A stretch of DNA of 64,000 bases from Polynucleobacter sp. MWH-CaK5 (GCF_018687615.1 NZ_CP061299.1:915433-979432), one strand, 5' to 3'; shown: positions 8,911-18,656, counted from the first letter of the stretch. Program-made: numbers and translations. Notes: generated by a model not told the origin, from the sequence alone.

Positions 8911-9798
8911 CTATAAAGATAGGTAGTTTTCTTGTCGGGCATTCTCAGATCTGAGTCCAGGCACCCAGGTTTTGGTGGGTAATCCATATTTCTTCTCTAA
9001 ATAGGCTGCTCTAGCCTTCACATCAGTCCAGTCAACTTCCAGATGAGGTCCTTTGAAAGCAATCACGACGATATTGCAGTCATGCACTTGCTGAAAGACC
9101 ATGACCCGATTGTTAAAGGCATTACATATATTGATGATGTTTGTTTTGTAGCTCTTATGGTTACCAAATAGATTGACCGTCATGACCCCAGGTTCTTTGA
9201 GACTGTCATAACAACCCTGATAAAACTCTGGAGAGCTCAAAGCTGGGCCTCTGGCAGTGGCATCGTATAAATCTACTTGGAGTAAATCGATGCTTTCTTT
9301 ATTTTTCTTATTGGTGACATATTTCAGGGCATCGGTTTGCAGCACATTGAGGTGTTGATTGGATGGCGGCATATTGAACATCACTCTGGCCGCCACAATC
9401 ACCGCAGGATTGAGGTCAATCGCCGTGACTTGAGCCTTTGGGAAATGCTTATGAGCAAACTTGGTCAATGCACCCGTGCCCAAACCCAACTGAACCATGT
9501 GAAATGGTTTTGCATCACTCGTTTTTTTATTTTTAACTTGTTTATTGTTTTTATCTCTATTGTCGTCAGCTTGCTTCAGTCTTTTGTCATTCGGATCTAA
9601 GAAGAGTAAGCCAGCCATCATTTGTTGGGCGTACTCTAGTTCAATGAAGTCTGGCTTATTGATGCGCATGGCGCCTTGTACCCACCAAGTTCCAAAATGT
9701 AAAAAGCGCACACCATTCTCTTCAGAGAATGTAACCGGTGCAAATGTTGGTTTGGGATCTTTTTTGTTGACTGTTTTTTTTACTTGTTTGCTAGCCAT
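8911..9798 (-). CDS. Spermidine synthase-like SAM-dependent enzyme
   Basis: 295 residues from the ATG at 9798. I chose this start because GGAGG (9808-9804) lies 5 bases upstream, and because the longer reading frame from 9861 would cover the purL terminator hairpin. A Rossmann SAM-binding core shows LGLGTGAL, VTAIDLNPAVI and a DAL motif. DATARGPA aligns loosely with the spermidine synthase DSSDPxGPA loop, keeping the first Asp but lacking the second. A Lys/Asn-rich insert (about residues 78-95) precedes the SAM core. True aminopropyltransferase activity is therefore doubtful; many such bacterial proteins are uncharacterised. It is a single-gene unit. Confidence 0.75.
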   Translation of the reverse strand: MASKQVKKTVNKKDPKPTFAPVTFSEENGVRFLHFGTWWVQGAMRINKPDFIELEYAQQMMAGLLFLDPNDKRLKQADDNRDKNNKQVKNKKTSDAKPFHMVQLGLGTGALTKFAHKHFPKAQVTAIDLNPAVIVAARVMFNMPPSNQHLNVLQTDALKYVTNKKNKESIDLLQVDLYDATARGPALSSPEFYQGCYDSLKEPGVMTVNLFGNHKSYKTNIINICNAFNNRVMVFQQVHDCNIVVIAFKGPHLEVDWTDVKARAAYLEKKYGLPTKTWVPGLRSENARQENYLSL

Positions 9799-9817
9799 CG
9801 AAGCCTCCGATAAAAGA

Positions 9818-9845
9818 ATAAGGCTCAACGCTTGTTGAGCCTTAT
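9818..9845 (-). terminator. Terminator of purL
   Basis: A 12-bp perfect stem ATAAGGCTCAAC / GTTGAGCCTTAT with loop GCTT, followed on the minus strand by TCTTTT. It lies 35 bases after the purL stop. It overlaps the N-terminal extension of the downstream gene's longest reading frame, which argues for the shorter start there. Confidence 0.8.
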
Positions 9846-9879
9846 CAGATAGTTTTTGCATTGATTTAATGCTTAAGGC

Positions 9880-12800
9880 TTATTTAGTCCAAGCCCTGGC
9901 ATTACGGAACATGCGCATCCATGGACTTGCACCATCAGCGATGTCATGCCATTGCTTTGGAGCCCAACTCATCTGTGCGGTTCTAAAGACTCGCTCAGGA
10001 TGAGGCATCAAGACTGTGAAACGACCATCCGGGGTGGTCAGGCCAGTAATGCCCTCTGGTGAACCATTCGGGTTCAATGGATAAGTCTCGGTTGTTTGTC
10101 CTTGGTTATCGACAAACTTAAGAGCCACCAAGCCTTTGGCTTTTGTTTGGTCCTTGTTACCTTGCTGACTGAAGTTGGCAAAGCCTTCACCGTGAGCCAC
10201 AGCGATTGGTAACTGACTGCCCGCCATACCTTGCAAGAAGATCGATGGTGATTGGGTGACTTCAACCATCACCAAGCGTGCTTCGTATTGTTCAGACTTG
10301 TTGCGTGTGAACTTAGACCATGTATCAGCACCTGGAATGATGCTGGCCAAGTTAGACATCATCTGACAGCCATTACAGATACCTAAACCAAAGGTGTCTG
10401 GACGATTGAAGTAGGTTTGGAATTGATCTTTGATCGCTGGATTGAACAAGATAGATTTTGCCCAACCTTCACCCGCACCCAATACGTCACCATAACTAAA
10501 TCCACCACAAGCCACCAAGCCCTGGAAGTCTTTTAGGTTGACTCGTCCCGCGATCAAATCACTCATGTGCACGTCATAGCTTGAGAAGCCAGCCCAGTCC
10601 ATGGCATACGCCATCTCTAGGTGTGAGTTAACGCCCTGCTCTCTGAGGATCGCGACTTTAGGCTTGGCACCTTTGGAAATAAACGGTGCTGCCACATTGT
10701 CACTTGGATCAAATGTGAGTTTAGGCTGCATGCCTGCATCGGCCAAATTATCGACAAGATTGTTTTCGCTATCGGCGCAATCTGGGTTGTCACGCAAACG
10801 CGCGATCTGCCAGCTGGTGCTTTGCCATAGTTTTTGTAAAACATGGCGTGGCACATCCAAAATCTTCTTCGCATCGCGCCAAATTTCTACTTGGCCTGTC
10901 GTGTTTGGCTTGGCAACCACATGACTGCAGCTGTATAGGTTGTGTTGCTTGAGGATGTCAAAGACGGTATCACGGTGTTCACGTTTCACCTGAATCAAAG
11001 CACCCAGCTCTTCATTGAAGAGTGCTCTCAAGGTCAAATCATTTCTTCTGCCAGATACTTGCTGAGCCCAATTCTTAGCATCACCAAAATCAGATTCGTG
11101 ATCTTTATCAAGTACCAACATATCCACATTGAGCGAAACACCAACGTGTGCTGTGAATGCCATTTCAGTGGCGGCTGCAAATAGACCACCGTCTGAACGG
11201 TCGTGATAAGCCAAGAGCAATCCTTGACGGCGCATGCTAATGATCGCTTTTGCTAGATTCTTTAGATCCTCTGGGTCATCTAAGTCTGGTGTGCTTTGAC
11301 CAGCTTGGTCGATCACTTGAGACAAGATACTGCCAGCCATGCGGCTCTTTGAACGACCTAAATCAATCAATACGATTTCTGTATCAAGTGCTTGACCTTG
11401 CTCATCTTTGATTTGCAACAAAGGAGTCGTTGTTTGGCGTGTATCAACCACAGGCGCAAACGCTGAGATGATCAATGAAACAGGAGAAGTGACTGATTTC
11501 TTTTCAGCAGTTTTTTCATCATCCCATTGCGTGCGCATCGACAAGGAGTCTTTGCCCACCGGAATAGAAATACCCAAAGCTGGGCAAAGTTCCATGCCAA
11601 CTGCTTTAACAGAATCAAATAATTTGGCATCTTCACCAGGATTGCCACAAGCAGCCATCCAGTTAGCAGATAGCTTGATGTCTTCAATACTGTCAATATC
11701 GGCTGAAAGAATATTGGTGATCGATTCAGCCACCGCCATGCGGGCTGCTGCTGGTGCGTTCATCACTGCCAATGGAGTTCTCTCACCCATTGACATGGCT
11801 TCGCCACGATATCCCTTGAAGTCCATCAAGGTCACAGCAGCATCAGCGACTGGCACTTGCCACGGACCAACAAATTGATCGCGGGCGTTCAAGCCACCCA
11901 CAGTTCTGTCACCAATCGTGATCAAGAATGATTTGCTGGCAACGGATGGGTGTTGCAAAACCCAGCTCGCCACTTGATCCAGCTTGACATCGGTGAGATC
12001 AATCTCAGGCAGTTTCTTTTCAAGACGCTTAACATCCCGGTGCATGCGCGGTGGCTTGCCCAACAGAACTTCCATCGGCATGTCGATCGGTAGACGCTCG
12101 TCTTTACCTTCAGCTTCTTTGGTGTCAACCAAGAACAACTGGCGCTCTTTGGTTGTTTCACCAACGACTGCGATTGGGCAACGTTCACGATCACACATGG
12201 CCTGCAAAATTGGCAGGCTTTCTTTTGCAATCGCTAATACATAACGTTCTTGAGATTCATTGCACCAGATTTCGGCTGGACTCATGCCGCTTTCTTCAAG
12301 TGGCACTTTACGCATATCAAAGGTGGCACCTAAACCAGCGCCATCAGCCAATTCTGGGAATGCATTCGATAAACCGCCCGCTCCCACGTCATGAATAGAA
12401 ACAATTGGGTTCTTCTCACCCATTGCACGACATGCGTTGATCACTTCTTGAGCACGGCGTTCAATTTCTGGATTGCCGCGTTGTACTGAATCAAAGTCCA
12501 AGTCAGCAGTGTTCGCACCAGTGGTCATCGAGCTCGCAGCTCCGCCACCCATACCAATGCGCATACCAGGACCACCCAATTGAACCAAGAGGTAACCAGG
12601 TTTGATTTCTTTTTTATGGGTATGACCATCATCAATGGCGCCAATACCACCGGCGATCATGATTGGCTTGTGATAACCGCGACGCTCACCATCAATGGTT
12701 TGCTCAAACACGCGGAAGTAACCACCTAGATTAGGACGACCGAATTCATTATTGAACGCCGCACCACCCAAAGGACCTTCGATCATGATTTGCAATGGAG

Positions 12801-13914
12801 AGGCAATGCGCTCAGGCTTGCCATATGATTCTTGATCCCATGGCAACTGACTGCCCGGCAAGTTCAAGTTCGATACTGAAAAACCTGACAAACCTGCTTT
12901 TGGTTTACCACCAATACCAGTGGCACCTTCATCACGGATCTCACCACCGGAACCGGTTGAGGCTCCAGGGTATGGGGCAATTGCTGTTGGATGGTTGTGC
13001 GTTTCTACTTTCATGAGCGTGTGCGTCAAACGTGTTTGCTTCACATACTCTTGCTGTTCATTTGGTGCCCATACTTCAGCCTCACAACCAACCATGATGG
13101 CGGAGTTGTCTGAATAAGCCACCACCGTGCCTTTTGGTTGCAACTGGTGGGTGTTGCGGATCATCGCAAACAAAGACTTGTCTTGCTCTAGACCATCAAT
13201 GGTCCAAGTGGCATTAAAGATCTTGTGACGGCAATGTTCACTGTTGGCTTGTGCGAACATCATGAGCTCAACGTCACTAGGATTACGGTTCAATTTTTTG
13301 AAGTTTTCAACCAAGTAGATGATTTCATCATCAGACAAGGCCAAGCCCATGGTGGTGTTGGCTTGTTCAAGAGCGGCTTGACCGCCTTTGAGAATATCGA
13401 TGCGTGTGAATGCTTTGTCGCTCAAGGTTTGATAGAGCTCGGCTGCTGACTCAATCGATGGCAAGGTGATTTCTGTCATGCGATCATGGATCGCGGCCAA
13501 AACTGCTTGGCGCTGAGCTTCGTTCAAAGCTTTTTTACTGGTCCAGAAAAACTGCACACCGCGTTCGATGCGCAGAACATTCAAACCGCAATGATGGGCA
13601 ATGTCAGTGGCTTTACTGGCCCAAGGAGAAATCGTACCAATGCGAGGGGCTACAACTGCGTGATCTTGTTTACCAGCAAACAAGCCTTTGGCCTCGATCA
13701 ATTGGAATGGTTCACCATAATTTAGTAAGCCGGCCAAAACCTGCTGGTGATCACCTGAAAGTTCAGCATCAGACCAGACAAAATGCACAAATTGCGCTTG
13801 GATTTGAGTGAGCTCGACGCCTTGCTCAGATAAAGAGCTTAAAAGACGCTGTTGGCGAAATTGAGAGAGGGCTTGAGACCCATTTAGGCTTAAAAAACGA
13901 CGATTTGCAGGCAT
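9880..13914 (-). CDS. purL: Phosphoribosylformylglycinamidine synthase, large PurL type
   Basis: 1344 residues, the full length of the single-chain proteobacterial enzyme. It converts FGAR, glutamine and ATP to FGAM in purine synthesis in the cytosol. The N-terminal PurS-like and linker regions are followed by two AIRS-type synthase halves (KVETHNHPTAIAPYPGASTG; GGAASSMTTG; SIHDVGAGGLSN; PVGKDSLSMR; YHDRSDGGLFAA). The C-terminal class I glutaminase has the nucleophile in GICNGCQMMSN and the catalytic His in MPHPERVFR. Domains are complete with no frame problem. It is a single transcription unit ending in a strong hairpin. Confidence 0.98.
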   Translation of the reverse strand: MPANRRFLSLNGSQALSQFRQQRLLSSLSEQGVELTQIQAQFVHFVWSDAELSGDHQQVLAGLLNYGEPFQLIEAKGLFAGKQDHAVVAPRIGTISPWASKATDIAHHCGLNVLRIERGVQFFWTSKKALNEAQRQAVLAAIHDRMTEITLPSIESAAELYQTLSDKAFTRIDILKGGQAALEQANTTMGLALSDDEIIYLVENFKKLNRNPSDVELMMFAQANSEHCRHKIFNATWTIDGLEQDKSLFAMIRNTHQLQPKGTVVAYSDNSAIMVGCEAEVWAPNEQQEYVKQTRLTHTLMKVETHNHPTAIAPYPGASTGSGGEIRDEGATGIGGKPKAGLSGFSVSNLNLPGSQLPWDQESYGKPERIASPLQIMIEGPLGGAAFNNEFGRPNLGGYFRVFEQTIDGERRGYHKPIMIAGGIGAIDDGHTHKKEIKPGYLLVQLGGPGMRIGMGGGAASSMTTGANTADLDFDSVQRGNPEIERRAQEVINACRAMGEKNPIVSIHDVGAGGLSNAFPELADGAGLGATFDMRKVPLEESGMSPAEIWCNESQERYVLAIAKESLPILQAMCDRERCPIAVVGETTKERQLFLVDTKEAEGKDERLPIDMPMEVLLGKPPRMHRDVKRLEKKLPEIDLTDVKLDQVASWVLQHPSVASKSFLITIGDRTVGGLNARDQFVGPWQVPVADAAVTLMDFKGYRGEAMSMGERTPLAVMNAPAAARMAVAESITNILSADIDSIEDIKLSANWMAACGNPGEDAKLFDSVKAVGMELCPALGISIPVGKDSLSMRTQWDDEKTAEKKSVTSPVSLIISAFAPVVDTRQTTTPLLQIKDEQGQALDTEIVLIDLGRSKSRMAGSILSQVIDQAGQSTPDLDDPEDLKNLAKAIISMRRQGLLLAYHDRSDGGLFAAATEMAFTAHVGVSLNVDMLVLDKDHESDFGDAKNWAQQVSGRRNDLTLRALFNEELGALIQVKREHRDTVFDILKQHNLYSCSHVVAKPNTTGQVEIWRDAKKILDVPRHVLQKLWQSTSWQIARLRDNPDCADSENNLVDNLADAGMQPKLTFDPSDNVAAPFISKGAKPKVAILREQGVNSHLEMAYAMDWAGFSSYDVHMSDLIAGRVNLKDFQGLVACGGFSYGDVLGAGEGWAKSILFNPAIKDQFQTYFNRPDTFGLGICNGCQMMSNLASIIPGADTWSKFTRNKSEQYEARLVMVEVTQSPSIFLQGMAGSQLPIAVAHGEGFANFSQQGNKDQTKAKGLVALKFVDNQGQTTETYPLNPNGSPEGITGLTTPDGRFTVLMPHPERVFRTAQMSWAPKQWHDIADGASPWMRMFRNARAWTK

Positions 13915-14016
13915 CCGAAGATTATAAAACGAATGGCATTCTTGCTATTGTTTTTAAAGCTATTTTTTGCAGAAATGCCCTATTAATCTAGGCACATCAA
14001 GCATCTTCAGGCTTCT

Positions 14017-14712
14017 TTAGTCTGAAGCGACCACCCGGCCGTTGTTTAAAACCATTTGACGCTCACAGCGGCTGGCCAAGGCCATGTCATGGGTGACCAA
14101 AATCAGGGTTGAGCCCAGTTCTTGGTTGAGCTGGAACAATAATTGGATGATTTTTTGGCCATTTTGCTCATCCAGACTGCCTGTAGGCTCATCGGCAAAC
14201 AAAATGTCTGGTTCTGTGACAAAAGCACGAGCCAAAGCCACGCGTTGCTGCTCACCACCCGACAACGTCTTTGGGCGGTGCTTGAGGCGCTCAGATAAAC
14301 CCACCTTTTCTAGCCAAACTTGAGCTTTGGCAGCAGCTTCGGCTCTGGGCATGCCGGCCAGTTCCAAAGGAAGCTGAACGTTTTCCAAAGCAGTTAAATG
14401 ATCAATCAATTGAAATGACTGAAATACAAAACCCACGTGTTGCGATCGAATTTGGGCTCGTTGGTCTTCATTGGCAGCCGAAATATCACGATTCATCAGC
14501 AAAACCTGGCCTTTGCTTGGTGTGTCTAGGCCAGCCAAGAGGCCCAACAAGGTACTTTTACCTGAACCGCTGGCTCCCACAATCGCCAAACTTTCACCCT
14601 CAGCAACTGAAAAATTAATATCGTGCAAAATAGTCAGAGGACCATCCACCGTATCCACAGTTTTCGCCAAATGTGAAACTTCTAGAACGGTTTGAAGTGT
14701 TGTTGCATGCAT
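14017..14712 (-). CDS. ybbA: ABC transporter ATP-binding protein, YbbA/LolD type
   Basis: 231 residues. It has Walker A GASGSGKST, the Q-loop near FVFQSFQLIDH, signature LSGGEQQRVALARA, Walker B ILFADEPTGSLDE and a switch His in LVTHD. It belongs to the MacB/LolD/YbbA subclass, which works with FtsX-like permeases at the inner membrane. No permease gene lies next to it. It is divergent from the TesA-like esterase, the same pairing as E. coli ybbA/tesA, which supports the YbbA name. The substrate is unknown. Confidence 0.85.
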   Translation of the reverse strand: MHATTLQTVLEVSHLAKTVDTVDGPLTILHDINFSVAEGESLAIVGASGSGKSTLLGLLAGLDTPSKGQVLLMNRDISAANEDQRAQIRSQHVGFVFQSFQLIDHLTALENVQLPLELAGMPRAEAAAKAQVWLEKVGLSERLKHRPKTLSGGEQQRVALARAFVTEPDILFADEPTGSLDEQNGQKIIQLLFQLNQELGSTLILVTHDMALASRCERQMVLNNGRVVASD

Positions 14713-14723
14713 AGGAGCTTAGT

Positions 14724-15431
14724 TTGAGTAGTGTTTTAAGTGGTTTGATTTATTTAAATAATCGTTCAGGTTTTAGATCTGTGGAGCGCAATCGCTATCT
14801 GGCACCCATCACTCACATGGTAATGGTGTTTACTGTCTTCTGCATGGCTCTTTTGAATAGCCCCACTGTCATGGCGCAATCTTCAAAAGTTTTGATTGTG
14901 GGCGATAGCCTCTCCGCCGAGTATGGTTTGCCTCGTGGCACTGGCTGGGTCAAGTTACTCGAAGATCGTTTAAAGAAAGACCATACAAGCTGGCAAGTCG
15001 TTAATGCCAGCATCAGCGGAGAAACCACGGCCGGTGGCCAAACCCGTTTGCCTCTATTGTTAAAAACCCATCAACCCAAAGTGGTCGTGATTGAGTTAGG
15101 CGCCAATGATGCATTGCGTGGTTTACAACTACCAGCCACTGAACAGAATTTAAGAAAAATGATTCAGGCATCGAAGCAATCAGGTGCCAAAGTTTTATTG
15201 CTGGGCATGCGCATTCCACCAAATTATGGCCAGGACTACACCAATAAGTTTTTTGGCATTTATGGCAAGTTGGCATCAGCAGAACAAGTAGAGTTACTAC
15301 CGTTTTTCTTAGAGCGCGTAGCGACTCGCATGGATTTGTTTCAGGCAGATCGGATTCATCCGAATGTGATGGCGCAAAGCATCATGCTTGAGAATGTTTG
15401 GCCCAAGTTAGAGCCTCTTTTAAAGCCTTAA
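14724..15431 (+). CDS. tesA: TesA-like periplasmic SGNH/GDSL esterase (acyl-CoA thioesterase I / lysophospholipase)
   Basis: 235 residues from a TTG with AGGAG 6 bases upstream. The N-terminus carries a hydrophobic stretch (about 32-50) ending VMAQ, a Sec signal after an unusually long polar leader; a GTG at about codon 20 or the ATG at 14817 are alternative starts. Catalytic blocks are GDSLSAEYG (Ser), GANDALRG (Asn) and DRIHPN (Asp/His), in correct order for TesA. It hydrolyses thioesters and lysophospholipids in the periplasm. Only 11 bases separate its start from that of the divergent ATPase gene, so one of the two starts may lie further in. Confidence 0.88.
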   Translation: MSSVLSGLIYLNNRSGFRSVERNRYLAPITHMVMVFTVFCMALLNSPTVMAQSSKVLIVGDSLSAEYGLPRGTGWVKLLEDRLKKDHTSWQVVNASISGETTAGGQTRLPLLLKTHQPKVVVIELGANDALRGLQLPATEQNLRKMIQASKQSGAKVLLLGMRIPPNYGQDYTNKFFGIYGKLASAEQVELLPFFLERVATRMDLFQADRIHPNVMAQSIMLENVWPKLEPLLKP

Positions 15432-15456
15432 GTCTTAACTCTTAACTCTTATATCC

Positions 15457-16902
15457 TTAAGTTCCAACGCATTCAATTGGTAACTGAATCAAGAATTCAG
15501 CGCCACCAAATGAAGACTGCTGGTAACTGATGCGGCCTTGGTGTCTATCAATGATGTGCTTACATAGCCACAAGCCCAAACCCATGCCCTGCTTTTTATT
15601 GGTTTTCATCAAGTCAAAAATACTGGCCTTTAATTGATCAGGAATGCCTGGGCCATTATCAGAAACTTTTAACTCCACATAATTGCCAAATACTCGGGTA
15701 TGGATGTTGATTTCTTTATTTGACTGATTTGAATTGGCAAGTGCCTCAATCGAGTTGTTTAATAGATTGATCAAGACCTGACTGATTTCATTGTTATTCA
15801 ATGGAATTGATTGGTTCACATTCAAATCAAAATTTAAGTTGATGTTCAGGTCGCGTGTCTGAGGCACGATGATCGGTTTTACTTGTTCAATCAACTCATC
15901 CAAATGCACATCACTTGTTTTGATTTCTTCTTGCCTGAAGATATCTCTCAATGTAGAAACAATTTTGGCAATTCGATGATTGTCTTGCTGAATACTGGTG
16001 ATAACTTCTCTCAGGCCACCAGGATCAGTTTTTCCCTCATTGAGTTGGCGCTGAATGTATTCAGTATTGAGACTGATAGCCCCCACAGGTTGATTCAGCT
16101 CATGGGCAATCGATGCTGAGAGCGCACCAGTGGCCGCAGTTTTATTAGCAATCAACAGAGATGAAATCAAACCTTCACGCTCCTCGAGAAGCGCCTTGAT
16201 TTGAGCATTCTCAGTGGAGCTTCTCTCAAGACCAATCCTGGCACTTAATTCACTCTTCATCAGGCGTTGGTACAAATAACTACTGACCGCAATGTAAATC
16301 AAGAGGTGTGCGCTCAAGCTACCCCAAAGAATGAAGGTGCTATCAAATTGAATCAATTGGGTCACACCTCTTGTGTGATTTATCAGACCATAAACACCTA
16401 CAGAAAATGTAACAGCCAAACTTACCAACACAATGCCCATCAAAACCTTAAGACCAAAACTTTGATCCTTCTTTAGCAATCGGGTTAACTCATTAACCTC
16501 CCAAATTGAAAGTATCAAAATCGGAATCGACATAAAGCCAGTTCTGATTGCAAAACCTGCGCCACTTTGTCGCAACACTTCATAAATGATGATGGATATC
16601 AATGAAAATGCTGCCGCCACAAGCAAACCTGAGCGAGTGATGTCAACACGCCAACTTCTGAACAAGAGCACTAAAAGTACCATTGAACTCAAAAAACAAA
16701 AATTGGCAATCGTCAGTGAAAAACCGAATAAATAAGGCGAAACCGTCCAAACAATAAAAGCTAAGGCTCTCAACAAAATGGATGCCTGCCAATACACCAA
16801 ATTCTTATCTTTTTTATATCCCGATGGCGTGATCGTGCTGACGTACAAACCGACTAGCATCAGAGCTAGTAGTGAGAAGAAGATTTGATTGGCGGCTTGC
16901 AT
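15457..16902 (-). CDS. Orphan membrane sensor histidine kinase
   Basis: 481 residues. Residues 1-215 hold about seven TM helices, then a short coiled linker. The HisKA domain has the phospho-acceptor His at about 267 (SIAHELNQPVGAISLN), and the HATPase domain shows NLLNNSIEAL, VSDNGPGIPDQ and MGLGLWLC. The HisKA type resembles FixL/DctB-like kinases. No response regulator gene is adjacent, so the partner is unknown. It is convergent with tesA (25 bases apart) and downstream of ppiD, separated by a terminator. The hydrophobic N-domain has the same layout as that of the LuxR-type protein at 7253-8359. Confidence 0.9.
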   Translation of the reverse strand: MQAANQIFFSLLALMLVGLYVSTITPSGYKKDKNLVYWQASILLRALAFIVWTVSPYLFGFSLTIANFCFLSSMVLLVLLFRSWRVDITRSGLLVAAAFSLISIIIYEVLRQSGAGFAIRTGFMSIPILILSIWEVNELTRLLKKDQSFGLKVLMGIVLVSLAVTFSVGVYGLINHTRGVTQLIQFDSTFILWGSLSAHLLIYIAVSSYLYQRLMKSELSARIGLERSSTENAQIKALLEEREGLISSLLIANKTAATGALSASIAHELNQPVGAISLNTEYIQRQLNEGKTDPGGLREVITSIQQDNHRIAKIVSTLRDIFRQEEIKTSDVHLDELIEQVKPIIVPQTRDLNINLNFDLNVNQSIPLNNNEISQVLINLLNNSIEALANSNQSNKEINIHTRVFGNYVELKVSDNGPGIPDQLKASIFDLMKTNKKQGMGLGLWLCKHIIDRHQGRISYQQSSFGGAEFLIQLPIECVGT

Positions 16903-16951
16903 GCTGGGATTATGACTTATTTAGAATTGATTGAAAGTCTTTTATCCATGA

Positions 16952-16983
16952 AAAAAGCCACTTCTGATTTGAAGTGGCTTTTT
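16952..16983 (-). terminator. Terminator of the ppiD-like gene
   Basis: A 13-bp perfect stem AAAAAGCCACTTC / GAAGTGGCTTTTT with a 6-base loop, 35 bases after the ppiD stop. The A and T runs make it potentially bidirectional. Confidence 0.9.
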
Positions 16984-17017
16984 AGGTCATGTATTTAGTT
17001 TTCTATTTGCTCAATGA

Positions 17018-18469
17018 TTACTTCACAGAGTTAACTTGCTTAACACCGGCACGATCTTTTACGCTTTCAAAATAAGCAGCTGCTTCAGCTTGGGTGCTGA
17101 GATCAGCCACCTGTCTGGCTTGATTGGCGCGTAATTTTTGATCTGATTGGCTTGGTTGCTGCACTTTGTTCACTCGGTAAATGGCAAACCCACCATCATT
17201 CGCTTGGGCACTGACCACTGCTGGCAATTGTTTTGCGTTCGCCGACATCACAGCATCCATACCGCTGGCAGTCAGATCTGCTGGTTTATTGCGAGATACC
17301 CATTTGGCAGAACTAAAACCTGCTGATTCGCTTGGGTTCTTTTGAAGTGCTTCAAATCGTTCTTGACCAGTCTTGATTGCCAACTCTTGAGCCATTCTGA
17401 GTGACACTTGTTTTTTCACGTCCGCCTGAATCTGAGACAAAGGCAAAGCAGCTTGTGGCTTGTGAGTTGTGACACGGGCAGAAATGATCTTTCCTGGTGA
17501 TAACTCTAGGGCTTCAATATTGCGACGATTTTTAACTGCATCATCAGCAAAGATGGCTGCCAATAATTTAGGGTTGTTGAATGGATGATCTGCTGGAGCC
17601 CCACGCAAACCACCGCGAGTGATGTTGCTGGCTTTTTGAATTGGCAAACTCAAGCGATCAGCCACTGGCTTCAAACTATCAGCCTGCTCATAAGCCATGT
17701 TGGCGAACAAATCTGCTTTTTCTGCGAATTTTTTAGGATCTGCCTTCGCATCACCTTGCAAGATCACGTATTCAACTTCAACGTTCTCAGGAGCTTGGTA
17801 AGCATTGATATTACTTTGATAGAAAGACTCAATGTCTTGCTGTGATGGGTTCACTTTAGAAACAAAGTCGTTTGGTGAGAAACGCAAAGCTTGAACTTCA
17901 CGCTCTGTTTCAAAGGCAATGGATACTTGCTCAGCCACTTTTCTTGAACCAATGCCTGTAGCAACCACGGCTGTTAGAACATGACGCGTCATCAACTCAT
18001 AACGACGACCGTTTTCAAATTGGTCGACCGTTAGATTATTACTGGCTAGGAGCTTTTTATAACGCTCAGCATCAAACTGACCATTGTTATAAAGCGCTTT
18101 GATTTCTGGAATTTGTGTCAAATCACGAGCCAAGGCTTCAGGACTGATAGAAAGCTTGAGGGCCTTCATTTCATAAGCCAAAAGGCGTTGTTGAACAATT
18201 TCATTCAAAACGGCTTGTTTGAATGGCACGCTGTTGACCATCGCTGAATCAACACGACCTTGCTGTTGCTGCAAACGATCAGCTCTTAACTTCACCGCAT
18301 TATCAAGTTCTTGACGGGTGATGGCAGCACCATCTACTTTGACCAAGGCTGAGTCTTTGCCAATGTCTTGCATGTAACTCTCAACGCCCAAAAAGACGAA
18401 AGATGGCAAGATGAGCAAAAGTAACAGCCCCATCAGTATTTTTTGGTACTTACGGATCGATTCAAGCAT
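17018..18469 (-). CDS. ppiD: PpiD/SurA_N-type periplasmic chaperone lacking the parvulin domain
   Basis: 483 residues, against roughly 620-640 for usual PpiD. A short cytoplasmic N-terminus is followed by a TM anchor (about 12-30: ILMGLLLLLILPSFVFLG) and the SurA_N chaperone region (KVDGAAITRQELDNAV; VPFKQAVLNEIVQQRLL). After VEVEYVILQGDA the sequence passes directly to KKFAEKADLFANMAYEQADSL, the segment that normally follows the parvulin domain; no ASHIL, GGDLG or FGxHI motif is present. The C-terminal PpiD region is retained. It should sit in the inner membrane facing the periplasm and assist newly exported proteins, but prolyl isomerase activity is unlikely. It lies downstream of tRNA-Val and lon. 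Confidence 0.88.
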   Translation of the reverse strand: MLESIRKYQKILMGLLLLLILPSFVFLGVESYMQDIGKDSALVKVDGAAITRQELDNAVKLRADRLQQQQGRVDSAMVNSVPFKQAVLNEIVQQRLLAYEMKALKLSISPEALARDLTQIPEIKALYNNGQFDAERYKKLLASNNLTVDQFENGRRYELMTRHVLTAVVATGIGSRKVAEQVSIAFETEREVQALRFSPNDFVSKVNPSQQDIESFYQSNINAYQAPENVEVEYVILQGDAKADPKKFAEKADLFANMAYEQADSLKPVADRLSLPIQKASNITRGGLRGAPADHPFNNPKLLAAIFADDAVKNRRNIEALELSPGKIISARVTTHKPQAALPLSQIQADVKKQVSLRMAQELAIKTGQERFEALQKNPSESAGFSSAKWVSRNKPADLTASGMDAVMSANAKQLPAVVSAQANDGGFAIYRVNKVQQPSQSDQKLRANQARQVADLSTQAEAAAYFESVKDRAGVKQVNSVK

Positions 18470-18510
18470 GAGTGTGTGGTGTTGACGTAGAAAAAGTCAG
18501 AAGAAATCTG

Positions 18511-18586
18511 TGGTGGGTGCTGACGGGGTCGAACCGCCGACATTCGCCTTGTAAGGGCGACGCTCTACCAACTGAGCTAAGCACCC
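18511..18586 (-). tRNA. tRNA-Val(UAC)
   Basis: 76 nt with encoded CCA. The acceptor stem GGGTGCT pairs with AGCACCC, followed by discriminator A and CCA. The D-arm is AGCTCAGTTGGTAGAGC, the anticodon loop CTTACAA reads UAC, and the T-arm contains GGTTCGA. It sits between lon and ppiD on the same strand. Confidence 0.97.
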
Positions 18587-18656
18587 ACAGAGAAACGAGA
18601 GTATACAGTACCTTCATTCCCACTGCAAATTTTTCAGACTATTTGGTTAAACAAGT

